64,000 nt of DNA from Psychrobacter sp. JB385 (GCF_900163785.1 NZ_FUKN01000014.1:124001-188000), one strand, 5' to 3'. Shown: positions 54,010 to 64,000, counted from the first letter of the stretch. The notes: a model not told the origin generated them from the sequence alone. Numbers and translations: made by a program.

Positions 54010-54822
54010 ATGAGTATGCAAGCTTGGGTAATTGGCAACTGGAAACAAAATCCAGCAACGAACCACGATGTGAATGCGCTGTTGAACGACTTACTGACTG
54101 TGACCGATGCACAAGCTGATAAGGCACCATCGACCAGTCGTTGCCAATTGATGGTGGCACCAAGCTGTATTCATTTGGCGGCGGTTAGTGCGCGTTTGCA
54201 AGGCAGTGCCATACGATGTGCTGCGCAAGATATTAGCCAACATAGTGCAAATACAGGCGCATACACGGGCGATTGTTCAGCGCAGCAAGTAGCAGATGCT
54301 GGAGCCACTTGGACAATACTGGGTCACTCTGAGCGCCGTCAATACCACAAAGAATCTCACGAAGCCTTAATTAAAAAACTGACTCATGCCTTTGCCCAAA
54401 ACCTAGGCGTGGTTTTCTGTATTGGCGAGACCCAGACGCAATATGACGATCAGCAAACCTTAAACGTCATCAGCGATCAGTTGTCAGTGCTCAAAGACGT
54501 ACTTGCCCAGCAGCCAGAACTTATCTCATCGTTATCTGAGCGCTTGATTGTCGCTTATGAGCCAGTATGGGCCATTGGTACTGGAAAAGTGCCAACGGTA
54601 GAAGAAGTCAGCAAAACGCATCAGTATATAAAGCAAACGATTGCCAGTTTTGCCAAAACAGTAGACAACATGACCGTATTGTATGGCGGTAGCGTTAATG
54701 CCAGCAATGCTGATAGCTTCGCTGCTGATCCTATGATTGACGGTGCATTGGTTGGTGGTGCTTCTTTAAAAGCTGAGAGTTTTTTAGCCATTGCGGATGC
54801 GTTTAGTGCCCGTCATGCATAA
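54010..54822 (+). CDS. tpiA: Triose-phosphate isomerase
   Basis: 270 residues. Interconverts glyceraldehyde-3-phosphate and dihydroxyacetone phosphate. [10 protein letters not shown] has the substrate Lys, [14 protein letters not shown] the electrophilic His, [15 protein letters not shown] the catalytic Glu and loop 6, and VLYGGSVN the phosphate loop. An ATG two codons in is also possible. It is followed by secG, the common arrangement in gammaproteobacteria. Confidence 0.96.
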   Translation: MSMQAWVIGNWKQNPATNHDVNALLNDLLTVTDAQADKAPSTSRCQLMVAPSCIHLAAVSARLQGSAIRCAAQDISQHSANTGAYTGDCSAQQVADAGATWTILGHSERRQYHKESHEALIKKLTHAFAQNLGVVFCIGETQTQYDDQQTLNVISDQLSVLKDVLAQQPELISSLSERLIVAYEPVWAIGTGKVPTVEEVSKTHQYIKQTIASFAKTVDNMTVLYGGSVNASNADSFAADPMIDGALVGGASLKAESFLAIADAFSARHA

Positions 54823-54895
54823 CACGTTGAACAAGGTTTGGCGTGGATGTGGCTTGTTTGCCTAAACAGTGTCTTTTTCAGTTAAAAAAGTAGGT

Positions 54896-54924
54896 TTAAC
54901 AGTGCCCTTGCAATCGTGTACAAT
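54896..54924 (+). promoter_or_regulatory. Candidate sigma-70 promoter of secG
   Basis: TTAACA (54896-54901), 17-nt spacer, TACAAT (54919-54924), 113 nt before the secG start. Both boxes are one or two bases from consensus. Confidence 0.55.
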
Positions 54925-55036
54925 GCGCCTTATTTATACAAATGATTTGGGATCAACATATATTGATCGCTATCCCTATTGAAGTTAAGATTTATTTTCC
55001 GTTATTAGTCGTCATCACGCGGCAAAAGAGGACACC

Positions 55037-55345
55037 ATGTTTACGTTTATATTAGCCCTGCACATTATCGTGGCTATTGCCATGATCGGCTTGATCTTGA
55101 TACAGCATGGTAAAGGGGCAGATGCTGGAGCTTCTTTTGGTGCTGGCTCGTCGGGTACCGTATTTGGTGCCGCGGGAACGGCCAACTTTTTGACTCGTGC
55201 AACCGCCGTGCTCACCCTCATCTTTTTTATTACCAGTATGACCTTGGCTGTCCATGCTCGTAAGCAGGCAGAAGACCAGTTTCGTTTAGATGCGCCAGTG
55301 TCAGCACCGCAAACACCACGTCCGTTGACACAGAATCCTGAGTAA
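55037..55345 (+). CDS. secG: Preprotein translocase subunit SecG
   Basis: 102 residues, two membrane helices (FILALHIIVAIAMIGLILIQ and AVLTLIFFITSMTLAVHA) with the loop HGKGADAGASFGAGSSGTVFGAAGTANFLTRATA between, the SecG signature. Helps SecYE move preproteins. ATG at 55037 with AAGAGGA 6 nt upstream. tpiA-secG-tRNA-Leu-tRNA-fMet-rimP is the usual gammaproteobacterial order. Confidence 0.95.
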   Translation: MFTFILALHIIVAIAMIGLILIQHGKGADAGASFGAGSSGTVFGAAGTANFLTRATAVLTLIFFITSMTLAVHARKQAEDQFRLDAPVSAPQTPRPLTQNPE

Positions 55346-55490
55346 AAGGATTTTAAGCAAGCAGCCCTTGCTATTTTGATACGTTAGATTTACAATGCTT
55401 TTCTGTTTTTACAGCTCCTATTCTATCGACGCCTACCTTAAGCGTTATTCATGATAGGTTTGAGATTAAAAACAGAGTGATGAGAAAAAT

Positions 55491-55575
55491 GCGATTGTGG
55501 TGGAATTGGTAGACACGCCATCTTGAGGGGGTGGTGGCGCAAGCTGTGGGGGTTCAAGTCCCCCCAATCGCACCA
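55491..55575 (+). tRNA. tRNA-Leu(GAG)
   Basis: 85 nt with 3' CCA encoded. Acceptor GCGATTG / CAATCGC, D-loop with GGAATTGGTAGACA, anticodon stem CCATC / GGTGG around TTGAGGG (anticodon GAG), a class II variable arm (TGGCGCAAGCTGT region) and TTC loop GGTTCAAGTCC. It reads CTC/CTT codons. Confidence 0.95.
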
Positions 55576-55654
55576 AGTTTTTATGACGCGGCACAGCGTA
55601 AGGGTACTTTTGTAATAGTCATTTGGTTCATTTAAATTTATTTTAAAATAATCA

Positions 55655-55683
55655 TTGACACTTCTATAAAACCTCCCTATAAT
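55655..55683 (+). promoter_or_regulatory. Consensus sigma-70 promoter of tRNA-fMet
   Basis: TTGACA (55655-55660), exactly 17 nt, TATAAT (55678-55683); both boxes are perfect. It lies 16 nt before the tRNA start and probably serves the tRNA and possibly the rimP-nusA-infB operon. Confidence 0.88.
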
Positions 55684-55699
55684 GTGCGTTCTAGATTGA

Positions 55700-55776
<77 letters not shown>

Positions 55777-55823
55777 CTTTTTATACTGATGTTTTGTACA
55801 CTAAATTTGTCAGTAACGATTAG

Positions 55824-55850
55824 CCCACCATTATGTTTGTGGGTTTTTTT
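55824..55850 (+). terminator. Hairpin after tRNA-fMet
   Basis: CCCAC...GTGGG followed by TTTTTTT, 48 bp after the tRNA. It may end or attenuate tRNA transcription before rimP. The remaining part of the 423-bp spacer to rimP shows nothing more. Confidence 0.75.
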
Positions 55851-56199
55851 GTATCTGATGGTCAGTGTTATCGCGGTATCTATCCTACTTGTGCTAAGCT
55901 CTGAGTCTATAGAGTAAAGTACTCTTCGTCACTTACCGCTATTAACGCGATTTTTCTTAAGCGACACTATCTGCTATTCCTTACTCTTTTATCGATAGTA
56001 TTGCTTTATGAATCATAAAAGCATTGCCTGACTGAGCTTGATGTTTTCTGTGCTCGTCCCTATATAAATGCACAGCATACGAAGATTGTGGCTTAAAATA
56101 CGGTATCAACTGTGATGTTGACGAGTAAGAAAGACATTAACATTTTAAGATGGTTTCTCAAGTACGATAGATGAGTGAATAGGAAAATACAAAGATATT

Positions 56200-56700
56200 A
56201 TGAAGCTTTCGACCAAAGTTGCAGAACTGACCAATATTATTGCTCCAGCAGTAGCCGCTTGTGATGTGGCACTATGGGGTATAGAATTTGCGCCACAAGG
56301 CCGCCGTTCTTTATTACGTATTTATATTGAGGCTTTGCCAGAAGAGCAAGCCCAAGATAAACATGTCACGATTGAAGACTGTGCTGCGGTAAACCACCAA
56401 GTGAGCGGTATTCTTGAGGTTCATGATCCGATTGCTGGTGAGTACATTTTAGAAGTCTCTTCACCAGGATTTGACCGTGCGTTTTTCTCAGACGAACAAA
56501 TGCATGCGTATGTTGGTCAGAAGGTTAGCCTACGTCTGATTCAAGCTATCGGCACAGGTGATCAAAAACGTCGTAAAGCGACAGGTACTTTAGATAGTAT
56601 TGATGCAAACGTTTTGACACTGACATCAAACGATGGTGAGCAGTTCGAGATTGCTTTAAGCAATATTGACAAAGCCAACCTAATTTATGAAGATGCATAA
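56200..56700 (+). CDS. rimP: Ribosome maturation factor RimP
   Basis: 166 residues. Needed for 30S maturation. LWGIEFAPQGRRSLLRIYIEALPEEQ and TIEDCAAVNHQVSGILEVHDPIAGEYILEVSSPGFDRAFFSDEQM are the N-terminal domain with the RimP signature EVSSPG; the C-terminal SH3-like barrel ends FEIALSNIDKANLIYE. First gene of the rimP-nusA-infB-rbfA-truB cluster. ATG at 56200 has no strong ribosome site. Confidence 0.95.
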   Translation: MKLSTKVAELTNIIAPAVAACDVALWGIEFAPQGRRSLLRIYIEALPEEQAQDKHVTIEDCAAVNHQVSGILEVHDPIAGEYILEVSSPGFDRAFFSDEQMHAYVGQKVSLRLIQAIGTGDQKRRKATGTLDSIDANVLTLTSNDGEQFEIALSNIDKANLIYEDA

Positions 56701-56886
56701 TCTATTGAAAGGTTGCATTTAAGGATATCCTTGAATGAACATATAAGTTATATGGTTTATGAGAAATTAAAGCACTATTTTCTAAACACATATCTCTAAG
56801 CAAATAATAGCTTGCGGTAAAACCATACTATTGATACACCAATTATAAAATTTAAGTCAATTAAAAAATGATAGGACAGGTATAGC

Positions 56887-58371
56887 ATGAGTCGTGAAAT
56901 CTTAACGGTAGTAGAAACTGTCAGTAATGAAAAGGGCTTAAATCCTGAAGATATCTTCGAAGCCATAGAAGACGCTTTGGTGGTATCGACCAAGAAAAAA
57001 GTCTACACCGAACAGCCAGAAGTGGCTGTACGCGTTGCTATTGACCGTGCAACAGGTGATTATGATACGTATCGTTATTGGACAGTGGTTGCAGATGAAG
57101 ACCATGAGATGCCTGCTTGTCAGTTAGCTATCAGTGACCTTGACGAAAATGAATGGTCAATTGGTGATGTCAAAGAAGAGCAGATTGAATCGATCGAATT
57201 TGGTCGTATTGCTGCCACTCAAGCAAAACAAGTCATCATCCAAAAAATCCGTGAAGCCGAGCGTGCGCTAGTAGCCGATGCTTTTGAACCACGTGTGGGT
57301 GAAATGATGTATGGCGAGGTCAAAAAACAGACACGCGATGGTTATATCATTGATTTGGGCGACAATGCAGAAGGCTATTTGTCACGCGATCAGATGTTGT
57401 CGCGTGAGCAGCTACGTGCAAAATCTCGTATCAACGCTATCTTATATCACGTAAATCGCGAAAACCGCGGTGCGCAGCTATTACTATCTCGTACGCATCC
57501 AGAAATGCTTTCTGCATTGATGCAAAAAGAAGTACCTGAGATTGCAGAACAAATTATCGAAATTCGTCATGTTGCACGCTTGCCGGGCACACGTGCCAAA
57601 ATCGCAGTAAAAACAAACGATCATCGTATTGATCCAGTTGGTGCCTGTATTGGTATGCGTGGTACGCGTATCCAAGCAGTACAACAAGAGCTTGATGGTG
57701 AGCGTATTGACGTTGTCGTTTGGTCAGATGATCCTGCTCAATTTATCATCAGCGCTTTAGAGCCAGCTGACGTTAGCAGCATTATTTTGGATGAAGACAC
57801 GCAAACAGCTGACATTATTTTTAGCACCAATGATCAGTTGGCACGTGCGATTGGCTCACAAGGTCAGAACGTACGTTTGGCTTCTGAGCTGACAGGCTAT
57901 AAGCTAAATATGATGCTAGAAGAAGAGTATCAGCAGCGTCAAGAGAATGAATCAAAAGCCTTTATCGAACTTTTCTATGAACGTCTAGAAGTTGATAAAG
58001 ACTTGGCACAAGCGCTTGTGGATATTGGTTTTACCAGTATTGAAGAAGTGGCTTACGTACCTGTCGAAACTTTTTATGACATTGAAGGGCTAGACGACGA
58101 CGCGATTGAGATGATTCAAGAGCGTGCGAAAGAAGTGGTCATCGCTGATGAGCTAGTCAAGCAACAAAACATGAAAGAGCCAAGTCAAGAGTTACAAGAA
58201 CTTGAAGGTATGACTGTCAGTTTGGCCTATAAAATGGCACAAAAAGACATTCTTACTGTTGATGACTTGGCAGAACAAGCCGTCTTCGATCTAGAAGATA
58301 TCGAAGGTTTAGATTCTGAAACCGCAGGAAAACTCATTATGAAGGCTCGGGAATCTTGGTTCAATGAATAA
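56887..58371 (+). CDS. nusA: Transcription termination/antitermination protein NusA
   Basis: 494 residues. N-terminal RNA-polymerase-binding domain (1-130), S1 domain (GEMMYGEVKKQTRDGYIIDLGDNAEGYL, about 138-205), two KH domains (DPVGACIGMRGTRIQAVQQEL and ARAIGSQGQNVRLASELTGYKL), and two C-terminal acidic HhH repeats (LAQALVDIGFTSIEEVAYVP and LEGMTVSLAYKMAQKDILTVDDLAEQA) as in the E. coli type. It regulates pausing and termination. The 186-bp gap from rimP is long for this operon. Confidence 0.96.
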   Translation: MSREILTVVETVSNEKGLNPEDIFEAIEDALVVSTKKKVYTEQPEVAVRVAIDRATGDYDTYRYWTVVADEDHEMPACQLAISDLDENEWSIGDVKEEQIESIEFGRIAATQAKQVIIQKIREAERALVADAFEPRVGEMMYGEVKKQTRDGYIIDLGDNAEGYLSRDQMLSREQLRAKSRINAILYHVNRENRGAQLLLSRTHPEMLSALMQKEVPEIAEQIIEIRHVARLPGTRAKIAVKTNDHRIDPVGACIGMRGTRIQAVQQELDGERIDVVVWSDDPAQFIISALEPADVSSIILDEDTQTADIIFSTNDQLARAIGSQGQNVRLASELTGYKLNMMLEEEYQQRQENESKAFIELFYERLEVDKDLAQALVDIGFTSIEEVAYVPVETFYDIEGLDDDAIEMIQERAKEVVIADELVKQQNMKEPSQELQELEGMTVSLAYKMAQKDILTVDDLAEQAVFDLEDIEGLDSETAGKLIMKARESWFNE

Positions 58372-58517
58372 GCGGTAACTGCATATCGCTGTCTTTTAGT
58401 GATATGCTATCGAAATAAAGCGCTGGTATGTAATATAAATACTGGCCTTACCCCAATCATTTGTAGCCAACAACTGAATTGAACATATAGCAAATAATAG
58501 ACAGTAGGTGATAATAA

Positions 58518-61244
58518 ATGGCAGATAAGACCGTCAAAGAACTGGCAGATATGGTAGGCAAAACGCCAAGCGCTGTACAACAGCAATTGGTAGATGCTGG
58601 ACTGCCTGCTCGTGCAGAAAGTGACCTAGTCACTGAGCTTGAGCAAGAGAAGTTGGTGACGTATTTAAAGCAAAGTCATGGTCAGCAAGAAAAGCGTCGT
58701 ATCAGTCTGAAATCTAAGACGACTAGCACTGCGCGTGTGACCGGCTCTTCAGGAAAATCTAAGAGCGTCAATGTTGAAGTGCGTAAAAAGAAAGTATTCG
58801 AAAAGCCTGATCCAGAAAAGATGGCTGAAGAATTGGCTGCGCGTGAGCAAGCGATGATTGAATCGCAAGAACGCGCTGCCAAAGAAGCCGAAGAACGTGC
58901 GGCTACTAAGAAAAAAGCTGAAGAGCGTCAAGCAGCAACCTTAGCAGCAATGCGTGCAAGTTTGGGTTCTAGCAAAAAGTCAGACGATAAGAATGACGAT
59001 ATCTCGACTTCAGTGGTCGTGAAAAAAGGTGGTAAGGCTACAGTTGAAGTGAAGCCAAAAGAGCAACCTAAGAAAAAAGTGGCTGCCACAAAACCAAAAG
59101 TTGAGACAGCCACTGAGCGTAAAGCTCGCGAGGCCCGTGAGAAAGAAGAAGCTCGTCTACGCGAAATCGAGACTGAAACTCGCCGTGTTCAAGCGGAAGA
59201 AGCACAGAAACGTACGCTTGAGCAAATGCGTAAAATGGCTGGTCAATATACGGATCGTGAGCCAGTTTCAGAAGTTCGTAAAGATGAACCATTGGCCGAA
59301 GGTTTGGTTGGTGATGCACTAGAAGAGTCGTTTGAAAAAGAGCGTCGTGAAATCAAACGTGGTGCTAACAGTACAGGTACTCGTGGACGTCGTCGTAAAA
59401 ATCAAGATGAGCGTGAGATCAAAAACCGCAAAAACGGTTTGCGTTCAACACAAGCATCACAGCATAAGTTTGAAAAACCAGTCGAAAAAATTGTCTATGA
59501 TGTTGAGATTAGCGAGCACATTACCGTTGCCGATCTTGCTCAACGCATGGCAGTAAAAGCTCGTGAAGTCACCAAATTACTGATGAAAATGGGTGAAATG
59601 GCTCGCGAATCAGATACGATTGATCAAGCCACAGCAAGCTTACTTGTTGAAGAAATGGGTCACAATCCAGTACCTGTTAGCGACACGAAAGTTGAAGACG
59701 ATTTACAAGATGCCGTTGATGAGCGTAGCAGTAACGTACAAACACGTCCGCCAGTTGTGACTATCATGGGTCACGTTGATCATGGTAAAACGTCATTACT
59801 AGATAAAATCCGCGAAACGAAAGTGGCAACGGGTGAAGCGGGTGGTATTACCCAGCATATCGGTGCTTACCACGTGAAAACTGATCGTGGCGTTATTACT
59901 TTCCTTGATACCCCAGGTCACGCAGCCTTTAGTGCGATGCGTTCACGTGGTGCTCAGGCAACTGATATCGTTGTATTGGTGGTTGCAGCTGATGATGGCA
60001 TGATGCCACAAACAGCAGAAGCCATTGATCATGCTCGTGCTGCTGGTACACCAATCATTGTCGCTATCAACAAAATGGATAAGCCAAGTGCTGATCCTGA
60101 CCGTGTTCTTAATGAGTTGACCACAAAAGAAGTGGTTTCTGAAGAGTGGGGTGGTGACACACCAATGGCTCGTATCTCTGCCAAAACTGGTGAAGGTATC
60201 GATGACTTACTAGAATTCATTAGCTTACAAGCTGAGCTGATGGAATTAGAAGCCCCACTAGATGGTGCTGCTCAAGGTGTTGTCATTGAGTCAAGACTTG
60301 AAAAAGGTCGTGGTCCAGTGGTCAGTGTCCTTGTTAAGAAAGGCACGCTGAAGCAAGGTGATTTGGTATTAGCGGGTGAGCATTATGGCAAAGTCCGTGC
60401 AATGACAGATGAGAATGGTCAACGTATCAAATCTGCAGGCCCTTCTATTCCTGTTGAAATCTTAGGTCTGCCAGAAACGCCAGCAGCTGGTAGCGAATTC
60501 CTAGTAGTGACAGATGAGAAGAAAGCACGCGAAGTGGCTGACTTTAGAACCAATCGTGAGCGTGAGCGTCAACTTGAACGTCAAAATGCGATGCGTTTAG
60601 AGAGTATGTTTGACCAGATGGGTCAAGGCGATGTGTCTTTCTTAAATATCGTACTGAAAACAGATGTGCGTGGCTCACTTGAAGCATTGCTGTCAGCACT
60701 GAATGAGCTGTCAACTGATGAAGTCAAGGTCAGAGTCATCAGCTCAGGCGTGGGTCCCATTTCTGAGTCTGATGTGACATTAGCAGAGTCTAGCGAAGCG
60801 GTTCTATTGGGCTTCAACGTTCGTGCAGACGCAACCGCACGCCGTAAAGCAGATTCAGCTAACATGGACATTCGCTACTATAGTGTTATCTATGGCTTGA
60901 TTGATGATGTTAAGTCAGCAATGAGCGGTATGCTTGCGCCTGAACATCGTGAGAAGATTCTTGGTGTTGCAGATGTTCGTGAAGTCTTCCGTTCTAGTAA
61001 GTTTGGTGCTGCCGCTGGTTGTATGGTGGTTGAAGGTACGATCTATCGTAACAAGCCTATCCGCGTATTGCGTGATGACCAAGTTATCTTTACGGGTCAA
61101 TTACAATCATTGCGTCGTTATAAAGAAGACGTCAATGAAGTACGTACTGGTATGGAATGTGGTCTAGCGGTTCGTGGCTATGACGTCGAAGCGGGTGATA
61201 AGATCGAAGTATTTGAAATTCAAGAGTTCGCTCGTACGATCTAA
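58518..61244 (+). CDS. infB: Translation initiation factor IF-2
   Basis: 908 residues. Brings fMet-tRNA to the 30S subunit. IF2_N domain at the start ([28 protein letters not shown]), a long charged, coiled linker (about 60-310), a second IF2_N-like segment ([29 protein letters not shown], about 332-360), then the GTPase: G1 GHVDHGKTS (about 417), G3 DTPGHAAF, G4 NKMD, and domains II to IV. The ATG at 58518 follows AATAAATG with a GGTGATAA site. Confidence 0.97.
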   Translation: MADKTVKELADMVGKTPSAVQQQLVDAGLPARAESDLVTELEQEKLVTYLKQSHGQQEKRRISLKSKTTSTARVTGSSGKSKSVNVEVRKKKVFEKPDPEKMAEELAAREQAMIESQERAAKEAEERAATKKKAEERQAATLAAMRASLGSSKKSDDKNDDISTSVVVKKGGKATVEVKPKEQPKKKVAATKPKVETATERKAREAREKEEARLREIETETRRVQAEEAQKRTLEQMRKMAGQYTDREPVSEVRKDEPLAEGLVGDALEESFEKERREIKRGANSTGTRGRRRKNQDEREIKNRKNGLRSTQASQHKFEKPVEKIVYDVEISEHITVADLAQRMAVKAREVTKLLMKMGEMARESDTIDQATASLLVEEMGHNPVPVSDTKVEDDLQDAVDERSSNVQTRPPVVTIMGHVDHGKTSLLDKIRETKVATGEAGGITQHIGAYHVKTDRGVITFLDTPGHAAFSAMRSRGAQATDIVVLVVAADDGMMPQTAEAIDHARAAGTPIIVAINKMDKPSADPDRVLNELTTKEVVSEEWGGDTPMARISAKTGEGIDDLLEFISLQAELMELEAPLDGAAQGVVIESRLEKGRGPVVSVLVKKGTLKQGDLVLAGEHYGKVRAMTDENGQRIKSAGPSIPVEILGLPETPAAGSEFLVVTDEKKAREVADFRTNRERERQLERQNAMRLESMFDQMGQGDVSFLNIVLKTDVRGSLEALLSALNELSTDEVKVRVISSGVGPISESDVTLAESSEAVLLGFNVRADATARRKADSANMDIRYYSVIYGLIDDVKSAMSGMLAPEHREKILGVADVREVFRSSKFGAAAGCMVVEGTIYRNKPIRVLRDDQVIFTGQLQSLRRYKEDVNEVRTGMECGLAVRGYDVEAGDKIEVFEIQEFARTI

Positions 61245-61332
61245 AGCGACGACTTGATAATAGGGTATCTAGCCATACAAAGCGCCATATTGGCCAATGA
61301 TCTAGATATCTTTTTAACCTCTAGCTGTACTT

Positions 61333-61366
61333 AGGCCTAACAGGTACACCCTGCTAGGCCTTTTTT
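61333..61366 (+). terminator. Hairpin between infB and rbfA
   Basis: AGGCCTA-ACAG...CTGC-TAGGCCT with TTTTT following, a full Rho-independent terminator shape inside the infB-rbfA gap. It may reduce expression of rbfA and truB relative to infB. Confidence 0.82.
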
Positions 61367-61434
61367 AGCAAATAGTTATTATCAATCAATGTATTAAAAA
61401 ATAAAATAAGCCATATTAGAGACAAGGTAAAAAC

Positions 61435-61824
61435 ATGAACCAACGTTTACAACGCTTAGCCGATCAAATTCAGCGTGAGCTTGCTGTGCTTATCCGTGAT
61501 GAAGTCAACGACCCTCGTTTAACGGGTTTTGTTACTATTTCTAGCGTCAAGGTCAGTCCAGATTTGGGCTACGCTGACATCTATGTCACCATTATGGAGC
61601 CTGAGCTTAATGATGCCATGACCAAGACCAATCATGAAGATAGTATTAAAGTATTGAATAAAGCCGCAGGATTTTTGCGTACTGAGCTAAGTCATAGTCT
61701 AAAAACGCGCACCACACCGCGTCTGCGTTTTCATTATGATGAAGTCACTGCCCGCGGTAACTACATGATGGATCTGATCAATAAAGCCGTCACTAAGACC
61801 GAACAAAATGAGAATGACGAGTAG
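61435..61824 (+). CDS. rbfA: Ribosome-binding factor A
   Basis: 129 residues. KH-like protein that binds the 30S neck late in assembly and at cold shock. NQRLQRLADQIQRELAVLIRDEVNDPRL is the N-terminal signature, VKVSPDLGYADIYVTI the strand, and SHSLKTRTTPRLRFHYDEV the family end. Its ATG has AAGGTAAAA 6 nt upstream. truB starts 9 bp after its stop. Confidence 0.95.
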   Translation: MNQRLQRLADQIQRELAVLIRDEVNDPRLTGFVTISSVKVSPDLGYADIYVTIMEPELNDAMTKTNHEDSIKVLNKAAGFLRTELSHSLKTRTTPRLRFHYDEVTARGNYMMDLINKAVTKTEQNENDE

Positions 61825-61833
61825 ATAACCCTT

Positions 61834-62856
61834 ATGTCCATACCGATCAAGCAAGCCGATAAAGTCAGAGTCTCTGGAGTTGTCTTAGTAGATAAGCCCC
61901 AAGGAATGACCTCTCAGCAAGTCGTGTCAAAGGTGAAGTATCTGTTTAAATCGCCACGTCATGACAGTAAAAAAGCGGGACATACAGGCACGCTTGACCC
62001 AATGGCAACGGGTCTATTGCCTATTTGTATGGGCGAGGCGACTAAGTTTAGTCATTATCAGTTGGATGCAGATAAGTCTTATCAAGCCACTGTCTTACTT
62101 GGTCGTCAGACCGACACTGGTGACGCTGATGGTCAAGTCATTGAACAATCTCCTATACCAGCATTTGATGATGCGTTACTGGATAAGATTGCTCAGCAAT
62201 TTTTAGGTGCTCAGCAGCAAATACCACCAATGTATTCTGCTTTGAAGAAAGATGGCAAAAAGTTGTATGAATACGCTCGTGCTGGTGTTGAGGTAGAGCG
62301 ACCGCCAAGAGACATCGTTATCAAGGCCATTGATATAAAAAAGATTGATGATGAACAGATTCAACTGACGGTAACTTGCACCAAAGGTACTTATGTTCGT
62401 GTATTGGGCGAAGATATTGCCAAAGCAATGGGGACGTTGGGGCATCTGACGACGCTGCGACGTACGCAGGTTGGGAAGTTTAGCATTGATGATGCGATTA
62501 CGTTATCAGCGTTAGAAGACTTGATATTGACTGAGCGAGAAGAACAATTAATGCCAGTGGACGCTTGTATCGATATCGCTGCCACTTTGCTACTAACATC
62601 CGAGCAATGTACGCGTATACACATGGGCCAACGATTAAACGTGTCCGATCAGCTTACAGACGGTCTTAAAGAGTATATATCAGAAAAAGTCAATGAGCAG
62701 CTTTTGCGAGATAAAGATGAGGATCATAAAGAGCCGCAGATTGAACATGAAATACCCATCGATATCCGTTTGATCAATGAGGAAGGCGAGTTCCTTGGAT
62801 TGGGAGCGATCAGTCTAAATGGTCGGTTACAACCCAAAAAGCTGATTCAGCGTTGA
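61834..62856 (+). CDS. truB: tRNA pseudouridine(55) synthase
   Basis: 340 residues. Makes pseudouridine 55 in the T-loop of all tRNAs. GVVLVDKPQGMTSQQVV opens the catalytic domain; HTGTLDPMATGLLPICMGEATKF holds the catalytic Asp in GTLDPMATG; YSALKKDGKKLYEYAR and CTKGTYVRVLGEDIA follow. The C-terminal PUA-like part has an acidic insertion (about 285-305, DKDEDHKEPQIEHE). GTLDPMATG and gene order fix the identity. Last gene of the cluster. Confidence 0.96.
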   Translation: MSIPIKQADKVRVSGVVLVDKPQGMTSQQVVSKVKYLFKSPRHDSKKAGHTGTLDPMATGLLPICMGEATKFSHYQLDADKSYQATVLLGRQTDTGDADGQVIEQSPIPAFDDALLDKIAQQFLGAQQQIPPMYSALKKDGKKLYEYARAGVEVERPPRDIVIKAIDIKKIDDEQIQLTVTCTKGTYVRVLGEDIAKAMGTLGHLTTLRRTQVGKFSIDDAITLSALEDLILTEREEQLMPVDACIDIAATLLLTSEQCTRIHMGQRLNVSDQLTDGLKEYISEKVNEQLLRDKDEDHKEPQIEHEIPIDIRLINEEGEFLGLGAISLNGRLQPKKLIQR

Positions 62857-62935
62857 TAATGGCTTTTGATAGCACTTTGAAGTTGAACCGATTTACTAAC
62901 AGTTTACACTAATCACATATCGTCACATTTCATTG

Positions 62936-62968
62936 CAGGTTTCGCCTATAGCGAAACCTGTTTTTTTT
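62936..62968 (+). terminator. Terminator of the rimP-truB cluster
   Basis: CAGGTTTCGC-CTATA-GCGAAACCTG then TTTTTTTT, a perfect 10-bp stem. The remaining spacer up to 63283 is AT-rich and shows no gene. Confidence 0.95.
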
Positions 62969-63283
62969 GTACATTAGTTACATCAGCTAAGGAGAGCGGA
63001 CAAGAACAATAACGAAGGATGATAATAATAATTAATAGAATAATGAGAAGCATCAGACGTCATTCGGCAATGAATAATAATTAAAACGAGCATTGACTAT
63101 GAAGATGACTGAAATCGAAGAAGAACTGAAATATAAGAATAAAAAGTATGGATAGCTACAGACAGGACGTTTTTTATAAAAAGAAGAAGTGAAGCTTCCT
63201 ATATACAATAACTAGAAATAATAGAATAACCAGACAGAGAACTTTTTGACTAACCATTCATCAATAGAAAAAGAAGAGATATT

Positions 63284-63808
63284 ATGAAAACGATTGCCTT
63301 TTTGCTCCATAGCAACTTTGAACAAGCAGAATACGAGGACGTTAATAACCAGTTGAAAGACAAAGGTTATAAAACCATTCTCATTACTACCAATAAAGAA
63401 AAACAAGTTCAAGCAATGAACCAAGATGTAGATAAAGGCGATACCTTTACTGCGGATATTTTTGCAAGCGAAGCAAATGTAAATGATTATGATGCCTTGG
63501 TTCTGCCAGGTGGTACGGTAAACGCTGATACCATTCGTGGCAACGAAGAAGCCCACAAAATTATTAATGCGATTAATGATGCTGGTAAGACACTAGCTGC
63601 TATTTGTCATGCACCTTGGGCGCTTATTAATACTGGCATTGCTAAAGGTAAGACGCTTACTGCTTATCAATCCCTCCAAATAGATTTAGAAAATGCGGGT
63701 GCCAATTTTGTCGATAAAACAGTACAAGTAGATGGTAACCTGATTACTTCACGTAATCCGGATGATATCGACAATTTTGTCGAGGCGATTGACAAGGCGC
63801 TCTCTTAA
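63284..63808 (+). CDS. PfpI/DJ-1 family protein (YhbO-like)
   Basis: 174 residues, class I glutamine amidotransferase-like fold. VLPGGTVNADTIRGNEEAHKIINAINDAGKTLAAICHAPWALINTG carries the nucleophile elbow with C108 and H109 (AAICHAPW), and a Glu near the N terminus (NFEQAEYED) completes the pocket as in YhbO and Bacillus general stress protein 18. Members repair glycated proteins or act as proteases; which is debated. Start ATG 63284 follows AAGAAGAGAT. Likely stress-induced. Monocistronic or with the next gene (61 bp). Confidence 0.88.
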   Translation: MKTIAFLLHSNFEQAEYEDVNNQLKDKGYKTILITTNKEKQVQAMNQDVDKGDTFTADIFASEANVNDYDALVLPGGTVNADTIRGNEEAHKIINAINDAGKTLAAICHAPWALINTGIAKGKTLTAYQSLQIDLENAGANFVDKTVQVDGNLITSRNPDDIDNFVEAIDKALS

Positions 63809-63869
63809 CTCGATATTTTATAACGTATAACATAAAAAACTAACCATGACTAAAACTAAGGATATTCTC

Positions 63870-64000
63870 ATGTCGAACCCTAATCCAAATGATACTGCTC
63901 TTGAACAAGAACGTTCTGAATCTGCATCTGCTGCTCTTAAAAGCCAGACTGAAGGTAATCACACAGAAGATTCTGAAGGTGCAGCAGATCGCATTGCTGA
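63870..64000 (+). CDS. Partial open frame running off the window
   Basis: The first 43 codons from ATG 63870 (MSNPNPNDTALEQERS) with AAGGATAT 6-9 nt upstream; ATG 63846 is in frame eight codons earlier. The visible part is hydrophilic and rich in Ser, Glu, Ala and Asn. It is too short and low in complexity to name a family. It may share a transcript with the PfpI-like gene. Confidence 0.5.
   Translation, partial: MSNPNPNDTALEQERSESASAALKSQTEGNHTEDSEGAADRIA

Noticed and set aside
63212-63556. 114-codon minus-strand frame over the PfpI-like gene
   Set aside because: The plus-strand gene has clear active-site motifs; this is its shadow.

Overview
The window reads as a chromosomal segment of a gammaproteobacterium of the Moraxellaceae, most probably Psychrobacter. 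This is inferred from moderate base composition with AT-rich spacers, the protein sequences, the gene order pilB-pilC-pilD-coaE, pepA-holC next to lptF-lptG, and tRNA-fMet-rimP-nusA-infB-rbfA-truB, and the lack of plasmid, prophage or insertion-sequence genes. Coding density is high and nearly everything is core housekeeping. Two stretches (2.3-4.3 kb and 39.0-40.7 kb) look accessory.

Layout. 0-8 kb: a MATE exporter (cut by the window edge), a decayed alpha/beta-hydrolase fragment, nitronate monooxygenase, an abortive-infection-like gene with a HEPN-type motif, VOC and DsrE proteins beside a partial duplication scar, thioesterase, YheT hydrolase, YigZ, RsuA. 8-25 kb: a DsbC-like isomerase with a doubled N-terminal domain, dnaJ-dapB, an orphan secretin-like protein, PLP decarboxylase, def, mpl, an NlpE-like lipoprotein, dsbB, gshA, erpA and a YheS-type ABC-F ATPase. 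25-38 kb: RlpA, two tandem Bor-type lipoproteins, cbpA-cbpM, an MFS exporter, sstT, pepA-holC, isochorismatase-type hydrolase, lptF-lptG. 38-47 kb: a methyltransferase, three poorly known genes, DUF3817, xerD, cupin, tusA, ruvX, yqgE, recN. 47-54 kb: ppnP, rlmB, and a leftward pilB-pilC-pilD-coaE cluster. 54-64 kb: tpiA, secG, tRNA-Leu, tRNA-fMet, and the translation/transcription cluster rimP-nusA-infB-rbfA-truB, then a PfpI/DJ-1 protein.

Genes that work together: DnaJ and CbpA/CbpM (DnaK co-chaperones); DsbB and the DsbC-like protein (periplasmic disulfides); LptF/LptG (LPS export); PilB/PilC/PilD (type IV pili or competence); RimP/NusA/InfB/RbfA/TruB with tRNA-fMet (ribosome maturation and initiation).

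Two signals not explained by the genes stand out. First, there is a perfect 16-bp parS-type ParB site inside the ABC-F gene (24687), with near matches at 6999, 10544 and perhaps 11840, which suggests this segment lies near the replication origin. Second, five dispersed intergenic stem-loop elements (6367, 13768, 34059, 37994, 43037) share a conserved core, but each carries its own self-complementary arms, and all lie within 100 bp after a stop codon.
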